The notes below the pieces were generated by a model. The model was not told the origin of the DNA. It worked only from the letters and a program-made list of their open reading frames with translations, and searched no databases. 8,504 nucleotides of DNA from Chitinophagaceae bacterium (GTDB taxonomy: Bacteria; Bacteroidota; Bacteroidia; Chitinophagales; Chitinophagaceae), in NCBI GenBank assembly GCA_009996555.1, contig JAACZX010000490.1, forward strand, positions 1-8,504, written 5' to 3'. This document shows, piece by piece, positions 1 to 5,590 of the stretch (position 1 is the stretch's first letter; every line of letters begins with the position of its first letter). The position numbers were made by a program, and so were the translations under genes.

Positions 1-1
1 G

Positions 2-136
2 TTGGTTGATCGTGTGTTGAAAATGGTAAACATAAACGAGTACAAACGTAACCAGTTTTGTCCCATCATTCGTATTAGCCCGAAAGCATTTGGCGTGGGA
101 AGAAGATTGCCGATTGTAGCAAAATATTTAAGTTAA
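2..136 (+). CDS. nadE: NAD+ synthetase, C-terminal end (partial)
   Basis: The frame starting at base 2 is open from the window edge to a TAA at 134-136 and gives 44 residues. It contains the segment KMVNINEYKRNQ and then ISPKAFGVGRRLPIV, which matches the extreme C-terminus of glutamine-dependent NAD+ synthetases (NadE). That enzyme converts deamido-NAD+ to NAD+ using ATP and ammonia from glutamine, the last step of NAD synthesis, in the cytosol. The basic SPKAFGxGRR stretch is a recognisable conserved tail of the family. The catalytic nitrilase and synthetase domains lie upstream of the window and cannot be inspected. No U-rich terminator follows; a palindromic repeat does. Identification rests on this short tail only, but the match is distinctive. 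Confidence 0.82.
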   Translation: MVDRVLKMVNINEYKRNQFCPIIRISPKAFGVGRRLPIVAKYLS

Positions 137-141
137 TCGAT

Positions 142-190
142 TCCTGTAAGGTCTGCCGGGCGGCTTTGCAGCGCTGCAGACCTTACAGGA
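142..190. repeat. 15-bp perfect inverted repeat (REP-like palindrome)
   Basis: The arms 142-156 (TCCTGTAAGGTCTGC) and 176-190 are perfect reverse complements and enclose a 19-nt G/C-rich spacer. Part of the spacer forms a second palindrome, GCAGCGCTGC at 168-177. The element fills most of the gap between nadE and the acetyltransferase gene and ends 15 nt before the latter's ATG. No T-run follows, so it does not look like an intrinsic terminator. It resembles the dispersed intergenic palindromes found in many bacterial genomes, but only one copy is in this window, so dispersal is not shown. Confidence 0.6.
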
Positions 191-205
191 TTAAACATCA
201 TCATC

Positions 206-643
206 ATGCCGAAAGAAGGTTTTGCTATTACAACAGAAAAGGATTTTTTCAACATAGAATTTATTCATGCATTTCTGTCGTCATCTTATTGGGCAGAAAA
301 TATTCCCATTGAAACGGTGCAGAAATCGATCGACCATTCACTTTGTTTTGGCGTTTTTCATTTGGGTAAACAAATCGGTTTTGCAAGAGTAATTACCGAT
401 AAAGCAACTTTTGCTTATCTCGCAGATGTGTTTATTGATGAAGCATATCGTGGGCAGGGTTTAAGCAAATGGCTGATGGAAGAGATCATGGCACATCCGG
501 ATGTGCAGGGTATCCGCCGGTTTATGCTTGCCACCAGAGATGCACATGGTTTGTACGAACAGTTTGGGTTTGGGCCAATGACTTTTACTGACCGCTGGAT
601 GCAGATTCACAAGCCGGATATTTACAAACAAGCTTCAGAATAA
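206..643 (+). CDS. GNAT family N-acetyltransferase
   Basis: This 145-residue protein is a single-domain GNAT acetyltransferase, expected to move an acetyl group from acetyl-CoA to an amine; the acceptor cannot be told from sequence. Residues 57-77 (IGFARVIT through YLADVFID) form the central beta strands. Residues 81-90 (YRGQGLSKWL) are the motif A pyrophosphate-binding loop, with R82, G83, Q84 and G85 fitting the Q/RxxGxG/A pattern. Residues 106-121, including ATRDAHGLYEQFGF, match motif B, where the conserved tyrosine and the Y/F-E-x-x-G-F ending lie. The length is normal for a one-domain member. The ATG at 206 leaves about ten residues before the domain, and no Shine-Dalgarno sequence is visible. 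It lies 69 nt after nadE and 103 nt before serS on the same strand; a functional link is not evident. Confidence 0.88.
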   Translation: MPKEGFAITTEKDFFNIEFIHAFLSSSYWAENIPIETVQKSIDHSLCFGVFHLGKQIGFARVITDKATFAYLADVFIDEAYRGQGLSKWLMEEIMAHPDVQGIRRFMLATRDAHGLYEQFGFGPMTFTDRWMQIHKPDIYKQASE

Positions 644-660
644 GAACTTAGCCAACCGAT

Positions 661-682
661 GTCAGGGCTTTCAGCCGCTGAC
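661..682. repeat. Imperfect stem-loop in the serS upstream gap
   Basis: GTCAG (661-665) pairs with CTGAC (678-682), and GGCT (666-669) pairs with AGCC (673-676), leaving a 3-nt loop and one bulged G at 677. The stem is nine pairs. GGGG and TTT follow rather than a long T-run, so it is at best a weak terminator for the acetyltransferase gene. It directly abuts the heptamer block at 689-716 and may be part of the same intergenic repeat unit. Confidence 0.4.
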
Positions 683-688
683 GGGGTT

Positions 689-716
689 TCGTACCTCGTA
701 CTTCTTACTTCGTACT
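689..716. repeat. 7-bp tandem repeat block, 4 copies
   Basis: Four consecutive heptamers read TCGTACC, TCGTACT, TCTTACT and TCGTACT (on the other strand, consensus AGTACGA). Bases 688-711 are repeated exactly as a 24-nt reverse complement at 5526-5549, in another intergenic gap. The block ends 30 nt before the serS start codon. Two unrelated gaps sharing a 24-nt match suggests a repeat family dispersed through this genome. Confidence 0.75.
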
Positions 717-722
717 TACGCT

Positions 723-730
723 TATCTTTG
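723..730 (+). promoter_or_regulatory. Candidate -7 element for serS (TATCTTTG)
   Basis: TATCTTTG fits the Bacteroidetes -7 consensus TAnnTTTG and ends 16 nt before the serS ATG. No TTG is present about 20 nt upstream, where the -33 element should be; that stretch is occupied by the heptamer repeats. The call rests on the -7 match alone and on position. Confidence 0.4.
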
Positions 731-746
731 CGCAAATTTTAGAGTT

Positions 747-1942
747 ATGTTACAATTGGCATTTATTCGCCAGAACAGGGATTTGGTGAAAGAAAGACTG
801 GCCGTAAAACATTTTGCTGATGTAAACCTGGTTGACCAGATCATTGAACTGGATGAGCAACGCAGGAAAACACAGCTGGAGAATGATGAGCTGGCAGCGA
901 AAGTAAATGCAGCATCGAAAGAAATTGGGATGCTGATGGGTAAAGGACAAAAAGAAGAAGCCGAAGCAAAAAAAACAGAGGTTGCACAGTATAAAGAATC
1001 GTCGAAAAACATCGCTGATCAGTTGAGTGCATTGGAGCAACAGGTAAATGAGTTGCTGGTGCGTTTACCCAATCTGCCATCTACATTAGTACCTGTTGGT
1101 AAAACTGCAGAAGATAATGTGAATGTAAAAGAAAGCGGCGATGAGCCTTTGTTACCTGCCAATGCAAAACCGCATTGGGAATTGATTGAGCAGTACGATA
1201 TCGTCAACTTTGAATTAGGTGTAAAGATCACCGGCAGAGGATTTCCTGTGTACAAAGGAAAAGGAGCTAAACTGCAACGTGCACTCATCAGTTATTTTCT
1301 TGATTACAATACAGCCGCAGGTTATACCGAATATATTCCGCCGTACATGGTAAACGAAGCAAGCGCTTACGGTACCGGACAACTGCCCGATAAAGAAGGA
1401 CAGATGTATTATATGCAGGCCGATAATTTTTATATGATCCCCACTGCAGAAGTACCTGTTGCAGAGAAGCAGGAAGCTTTGGTGCCGATGTGCGTGGTTT
1501 AAATCGTGTACACCAATTCGATAAAGTTGAGATCATTCAACTGGTTCATCCCGAAAAAAGTTATGAGGTGTTGGATGAAATGGTAGCACATGTAGAAAAA
1601 CTGTTGCAGAATCTTGGATTAAAATACCGCATCCTTCGTTTGTGTGGCGGCGATATGAGTTTTACTTCTGCATTAACGTATGATTTTGAAGTATGGAGTG
1701 CAGCACAAAAGAAATGGCTGGAGTGCAGCAGTGTAAGCAACTTCGAAGGTTTTCAAACCAACCGGATGAAGATTCGTTATAAAGACGAAAAAGGAAAAAC
1801 GCAATTAGCGCATTCTTTAAACGGAAGTTCATTGGCGTTGCCACGTATCATGGCAGCATTGCTTGAAAATAATCAAACAGAAAGTGGTATTGCTATACCC
1901 GAAGTGTTACGTTCGTATTTTGGAGCAGATGTGATCAATTAA
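747..1942 (+). pseudogene. serS: Seryl-tRNA synthetase with an internal out-of-frame deletion
   Basis: SerS charges tRNA-Ser with serine using ATP in the cytosol. Bases 747-1460 encode 238 residues: the N-terminal coiled-coil arm (about 28-105), motif 1 (about 163-199) and the serine-binding TAE loop (233-235). The reading then enters an unrelated run and stops at 1500. The rest resumes in another frame from 1463 as REAGSFGADVRGLNR, followed by HQFDKVE, the DMSFTSALTYDFEVW segment and motif 3 (LNGSSLALPRIMAALLEN), to TAA at 1942. Known SerS proteins have about 26 residues between V238 and this REAGS segment, ending CFR, the start of motif 2 with its ATP-contacting arginine. Two nucleotides remain there, so about 76 nt are missing. 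Restoring them gives about 423 residues, the usual size. The GTG at 1490 is not a sensible independent start. No other decay is seen, which fits a very recent lesion or an assembly error. Confidence 0.88.
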
Positions 1943-1964
1943 GAAAGTGTGTGATAAAAACAAG

Positions 1965-2007
1965 AAGAGGCTGTTTCATTCTTTTGAAACAGCCTCTTTC
2001 TTTTTCT
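1965..2007. terminator. Intrinsic terminator after serS, probably bidirectional
   Basis: The 14-bp perfect stem 1965-1978 / 1985-1998 (arm AAGAGGCTGTTTCA) has a 6-nt loop and is followed by TCTTTTTCT on the plus strand. It sits 22 nt after the serS stop. Read on the minus strand it is followed by a weaker T-rich stretch, so it can also serve the convergent protease gene whose stop lies at 2033. Confidence 0.9.
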
Positions 2008-2032
2008 CATGTTGTTTGACAAGCTGATATTT

Positions 2033-3013
2033 TTAGCGCAGGCTTGCTCTTGGGCCACCAACAGCATAGGTAGCCTGCATGCGTGCTGCCTGTCCTGAAG
2101 TGAACATATACATACATGCATCGTTTGTATAATCCATATAGTTCATGGTCATTTCAACCGGCTTACCGGCACATTTGCTTGCATGGCCTGCTGCCGGACA
2201 ACCATAGTTTGCACCATCATGTGCAGGCGTATCACCAACAAGATCATCGCCACATCTTCTGTCGCCCCAGATATGACGCAGGTTTAACCAATGACCCACT
2301 TCGTGTGTTGCTGTTCTTCCTTTATTGAAATCAGCATACAGTGGAAAACTACCTCTGCCAAATGCGTTGTTGTCAATTACAACACCATCAGTGGCTGAGC
2401 TTCCGCCAGGGAATTGAGCATAACCAAGAATGCTGTTGCTAAGGTTACATACCCAAAGGTTGAGTGATGTTGTTGGGTTAGTGGGGTTCAAACCACCTTG
2501 TGCAGTTTTTTTCATTGCATCGTTTGTGCCCCATGATGTAACATTTGTTTGTTTGCGGAAGGTGCCTTCTAATACAAACCTGATTTTGATGTCACCCGAT
2601 TTTAAATTGGCATAGGTTGAAGTAAGATTATAGTCTGCATTACCGGCAGCAAAGTCTTCATTCAACACAGCTATTTGTGATTGAATTTGCGCATCGGAAA
2701 CATTTTCAGCAGCTGTGTTATAAAGTACATTCACATAAACAGGAATAGTCATTATTCCATCTGTACCAAGACGACCGGCAACAGTGCGTTCATTGATATA
2801 TCTTGCAGTGAATGATTCAATTTCATTCATTCGTCTTTGCAACGAAGGATCTTCCTGCAGTTTTGCCTGCAGCACTTCATAACTCACGCATCTGCGTGTT
2901 CCATTAAGAGATTGTTCTGTTTCAGCCTCAGGTGTTTCCTTGTCGGCTACGGATTTACTACATCCAAAAAATAACAGCAACGATGTTGCTGCCAATACCG
3001 ATACTTTCTTCAT
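2033..3013 (-). CDS. M43-type zinc metalloprotease, predicted lipoprotein
   Basis: The 326-residue protein belongs to the pappalysin/cytophagalysin (M43) metzincin group, extracellular zinc endopeptidases. Residues 237-247 (HEVGHWLNLRH) give the zinc site: H237, E238 (catalytic), H241 and H247, followed by IWGD. The Met-turn is at NYMDY, M293. Cysteines at 254, 272, 281 and 300 surround the active site and could form the disulfides usual in the family. The N-terminus MKKVSVLAATSLLLFFGC is a lipoprotein signal with the lipidated cysteine at 18, so the product is likely anchored in a membrane and active outside the cytoplasm. No T9SS-type C-terminal sorting domain is visible: the protein ends soon after the Met-turn. 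The length fits the compact Bacteroidota members. The substrate is unknown. The gene converges on serS and diverges from the barrel gene. Confidence 0.9.
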   Translation of the reverse strand: MKKVSVLAATSLLLFFGCSKSVADKETPEAETEQSLNGTRRCVSYEVLQAKLQEDPSLQRRMNEIESFTARYINERTVAGRLGTDGIMTIPVYVNVLYNTAAENVSDAQIQSQIAVLNEDFAAGNADYNLTSTYANLKSGDIKIRFVLEGTFRKQTNVTSWGTNDAMKKTAQGGLNPTNPTTSLNLWVCNLSNSILGYAQFPGGSSATDGVVIDNNAFGRGSFPLYADFNKGRTATHEVGHWLNLRHIWGDRRCGDDLVGDTPAHDGANYGCPAAGHASKCAGKPVEMTMNYMDYTNDACMYMFTSGQAARMQATYAVGGPRASLR

Positions 3014-3271
3014 GCGTTTGTTTTAAATGTTTAGGTTGGTAAAAAATAGACAATTGAATATATTTCTTTTTTGCTTACGGCTGTTAGGGAAGAATAAAGA
3101 ATTTTTGAAACACTGCTGCAAACGGGCGTATAACTGTGTAAAATAGTTGATAAGTGTTGGATGAACTTGGGCATGAAATGCTATGACTCTTAAGATTTTA
3201 CTAAGAAACATTTCATTAAGATTTTTTATCAACGATGCATTCTAACATTGCTGCTTACCAATTTAATTGCA
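3014..3271. other. Divergent intergenic region (258 nt)
   Basis: This A/T-rich gap separates the divergent protease and barrel genes and must hold both promoters. I found no full match to the TTG / TAnnTTTG promoter pattern on either strand. The only internal structure noticed is a 10-bp direct repeat, TTAAGATTTT, at 3190-3199 and 3216-3225. A 69-codon minus-strand open frame here has low-complexity composition and is not called. Confidence 0.5.
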
Positions 3272-3925
3272 ATGAAAAAACTACTTGTACTTTCAACAAT
3301 CGTACTGCTTGCTATCAATGCGAATGCACAATTTCAAAAAGGGAATAAACTACTTGGATTTGGCTTTAATGCCGGGTCAACTACCGTGCAGCAACAGAAT
3401 ATGAATTTTACACAAATAAACAAAGAAGAGCTGTTTAATCTTTCTGTTGAATTAGGCTTTGCCGTGAGGCCAAACCTTGTTACGGGGTTTTATCTGAATG
3501 GTGGAACTGGTACACTTGAAACAGAATTCAGAGCTCCAAGCTCAACAATATATACGAGCAAGTTGCAAAACCTTGGGGGCGGTTTATTTATCCGAAACTA
3601 TAAAAACATTAAAGGCGATTTTTTTGTATTTGGCGAAGCACGGGCAGGTTTAAGTTACGCTGAAACTAAAAACAAGACTACCGATTTTATAGAACTTAAG
3701 CGAAACAATGTAACAGCGGGCATTTATCCCGGGCTTGCTTACAAATGGAACAGCCGGTTTTTATTAGAGTTACGTTTCGCTGATCTTGTAAGTCTTAATT
3801 ATTTTCAACAGAACGGGTTTAACGGCCCTTCAGCGGTTAACCAGAAAAGTTTCAACATAGGTTCAAGTCTTGGCCTTGGTTATCTGAGTAACATTGGCAT
3901 TGGCGCCCGCTGGATCATCAAATAA
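3272..3925 (+). CDS. Outer-membrane beta-barrel protein, small porin-like
   Basis: The chosen ATG at 3272 gives 217 residues starting with a clear signal peptide, MKKLLVLSTIVLLAINANAQ, with probable cleavage after ANA or at AQ-F. An upstream in-frame TTG at 3248 would put eight residues ahead of the signal and is rejected. The mature part alternates polar and hydrophobic residues with many glycine/aromatic turns (GNKLLGFGFNAGS, LVTGFYLNGGTG, GGGLFIRNYKN, FGEARAGLSYAE, LLELRFADL, GSSLGLGYLSN) and ends GIGARWIIK. This fits an eight- to ten-strand outer-membrane barrel of the PF13505 type. Ligand and role are unknown; such proteins are common in Bacteroidota. It has its own terminator and diverges from the protease gene, so it is probably a single-gene unit. 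Confidence 0.83.
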   Translation: MKKLLVLSTIVLLAINANAQFQKGNKLLGFGFNAGSTTVQQQNMNFTQINKEELFNLSVELGFAVRPNLVTGFYLNGGTGTLETEFRAPSSTIYTSKLQNLGGGLFIRNYKNIKGDFFVFGEARAGLSYAETKNKTTDFIELKRNNVTAGIYPGLAYKWNSRFLLELRFADLVSLNYFQQNGFNGPSAVNQKSFNIGSSLGLGYLSNIGIGARWIIK

Positions 3926-3955
3926 CAATATTACAAAAGCACCTGTACCTCCATT

Positions 3956-3980
3956 GGGCATCGGTAACGATGCCCTTTTT
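3956..3980 (+). terminator. Intrinsic terminator after the barrel gene
   Basis: GGGCATCG (3956-3963) and CGATGCCC (3968-3975) form a perfect 8-bp stem with a GTAA tetraloop, followed at once by TTTTT. It lies 30 nt downstream of the barrel protein's stop codon. Confidence 0.9.
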
Positions 3981-4033
3981 CTGTTAGTACCCGGCAGTTA
4001 ACAATATGCATGGTAAAAGATTTACACATTTCC

Positions 4034-4078
4034 TGCGTTAAAGATTAAACCATATCTTATTCATGCAGTCTTAACGCA
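4034..4078. promoter_or_regulatory. 8-bp inverted repeat upstream of the DUF1800 gene
   Basis: TGCGTTAA at 4034-4041 and TTAACGCA at 4071-4078 are perfect complements separated by 29 nt, ending 12 nt before the DUF1800 start codon. They could be paired operator half-sites or a chance match in A/T-rich DNA. No recognisable promoter is seen beside them. Confidence 0.25.
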
Positions 4079-4090
4079 ATAATTTTTCGT

Positions 4091-5515
4091 ATGGCCCTTT
4101 CTGTACAGGTAAAAAATCAGCATTTATTATGGCGGGCAGGTTTTGGTCCTGCTGTTGAGCAGTGGAACGATCTTTCAAAAACTTCTCCCGCAAAATTGTA
4201 TGATGCGTTGGAAAAAGCCTCCCGTAAAGAACCGATGCCGCTGAAAGTTGCGGCCAATTTTGTAGATGGATTAATGAATGGGGTTGATGGCGTTCGCCGT
4301 ACGGAGATGACCCGTGAGCAGCAACAGGCCATGCAAAAAAAATCAAGGGAAGAGATCCGTAACCTTAATCTTGAATGGCTCGATGAAATGGTGAACAGTG
4401 AACAGCAGCTGCGTGAAAAAATTGCATTGTTCTGGCACGGGCATTTTGCATGCCGTAACCTTAACGCACTTTATCAACAGGAATTGCTGCATGTGATCCG
4501 TAAAAATGCGCTGGGCAATTTTGGTACATTACTAAAAGAGGTAAGTCAAAGTGCAGCCATGCTTGCCTTCCTCAACAACCAGCAAAACAGGAAACAAAAA
4601 CCAAATGAAAATTTTGCCCGTGAGGTAATGGAATTATTTACCATGGGCCGTGGTAATTATACAGAGAAAGATATTAAAGAAGCTGCACGTGCATTTACCG
4701 GCTGGCAGTTTAAACTGAATGGTGAGTTTATTTTCAGACCTGCAGTGCATGATGATGGTGTAAAAACAGTACTTGGCCGAACCGGTAAGTTTGATGGCAA
4801 TGATATATTGAATATGCTGCTGGAACAAAAACAAACGGCAACATATATAACCACCAAGTTGTATCGTTTTTTAGTGAACGAACAGGTTAATGAAGAAAAC
4901 ATAAAATGGTTGGCCGAAAGGTTTTATAAATCCGGTTATGAAATAAAAACACTGCTGAAAGATATTTTTACGGGCGATTGGTTTTATGATGAAAAGAATA
5001 TAGGAGCGCATGTAAAATCGCCTGTGGAATTATTAGTTGGTATCCGCAGAGCAATGCCCATGGAAATTGCCAATGAAGATGCACAGTTGTACCTGCAAAA
5101 AATATTGGGACAGGTGTTGTTTTATCCGCCAAACGTAGCAGGATGGCCCGGTGGTTTTAACTGGATCGATAGTTCATCGCTGATGTTCCGCATGCGTATT
5201 CCACAACTAATGGCAACCAAGGAAGCATTCAACATCAAAGCAAAGTCGGACGACGACCAGGAAATGGGACGTGGAAATAAAATGCCCGGTCGTGTGCTGC
5301 AAACAACCATCCGCTGGGAAACTGCAATGAAACAGCTGGAAAAAATACCAAGAGAGCATTTGCTGCAAAACATTGCTTCTGTTATGTGGCAAACCGATGC
5401 AGGCAGGATGAACAAACCAATGATTGAAAAATTTGTGGACGCATCATCACGTGAACGTTACATTCAAACAACAATGATTCAGTTGATGTGTACACCGGAA
5501 TATCAAATGTGCTAA
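4091..5515 (+). CDS. DUF1800 family protein
   Basis: This 474-residue protein carries the hallmarks of DUF1800 in order: HLLWRAGFGP at 11-20; IALFWHGHFA at 111-120; the block around 172-205 with NENFAREVMELFTMGRGNY and AARAFTGW; HDDGVKTVLG at 220-229; KSPVELLVGIRRAM at 309-322; and FYPPNVAGWPGG at 344-355. No enzymatic activity is established for the family, and I assign none. No signal peptide or membrane segment is visible at this start, unlike the neighbour. The ATG at 4091 is well placed, since the family's first conserved motif begins ten residues later. Residues 70-95, rich in Q, K, R and E, form a likely charged helix. The gene lies 75 nt upstream of a DUF1501 gene on the same strand, an arrangement seen in many bacteria that implies a shared process. 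Confidence 0.93.
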   Translation: MALSVQVKNQHLLWRAGFGPAVEQWNDLSKTSPAKLYDALEKASRKEPMPLKVAANFVDGLMNGVDGVRRTEMTREQQQAMQKKSREEIRNLNLEWLDEMVNSEQQLREKIALFWHGHFACRNLNALYQQELLHVIRKNALGNFGTLLKEVSQSAAMLAFLNNQQNRKQKPNENFAREVMELFTMGRGNYTEKDIKEAARAFTGWQFKLNGEFIFRPAVHDDGVKTVLGRTGKFDGNDILNMLLEQKQTATYITTKLYRFLVNEQVNEENIKWLAERFYKSGYEIKTLLKDIFTGDWFYDEKNIGAHVKSPVELLVGIRRAMPMEIANEDAQLYLQKILGQVLFYPPNVAGWPGGFNWIDSSSLMFRMRIPQLMATKEAFNIKAKSDDDQEMGRGNKMPGRVLQTTIRWETAMKQLEKIPREHLLQNIASVMWQTDAGRMNKPMIEKFVDASSRERYIQTTMIQLMCTPEYQMC

Positions 5516-5520
5516 ACCAA

Positions 5521-5583
5521 AGTTGGAAGTAAGAAGTACGAGGTACGAATCTTACCTCCTTCATCTTACTTCTTACTTCAACT
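5521..5583. repeat. Inverted heptamer repeat forming a long hairpin
   Basis: The left arm 5521-5538 pairs with 5567-5583 over 17 bp with a single bulged G. Inside, GAGGTA (5540-5545) pairs with TACCTC (5553-5558). Each arm is built of 7-bp units: AGTAAGA, AGTACGA and GGTACGA on the left, and TCTTACC, TCCTTCA, TCTTACT and TCTTACT on the right. Bases 5526-5549 are an exact reverse complement of 688-711. The structure fills nearly all of the DUF1800-DUF1501 gap and ends 7 nt before the DUF1501 ATG. TTTTTT follows the right arm at 5585-5590, so partial termination is possible. Confidence 0.75.
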
Positions 5584-5590
5584 CTTTTTT

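Noticed and set aside
142..190. Reading the nadE-downstream palindrome as an intrinsic terminator
   Set aside because: No T-rich tract follows either arm, unlike the four clear terminators elsewhere in the window.
689..716. Reading the heptamer blocks as a CRISPR array
   Set aside because: The units are 7 bp, directly abutting and without spacers, and no cas genes are present.
722..1288. Several minus-strand open frames opposite serS
   Set aside because: They are antisense to well-recognised SerS coding sequence, have skewed Ser/Phe/Cys-rich compositions and show no family features.
1490..1942. A separate 150-residue gene starting at GTG 1490
   Set aside because: The same frame is clearly SerS sequence from 1463 (REAGSFGADVRG), before the GTG, so this is the downstream part of the broken serS and not an independent gene.
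3023..3232. A 69-residue minus-strand open frame in the divergent gap
   Set aside because: It has no recognisable motif and a composition typical of translated A/T-rich noncoding DNA, and it lies just upstream of the protease gene where a promoter is expected.
3248..3271. Upstream TTG start for the barrel protein
   Set aside because: It would add eight residues before a textbook signal peptide that begins at the ATG at 3272.
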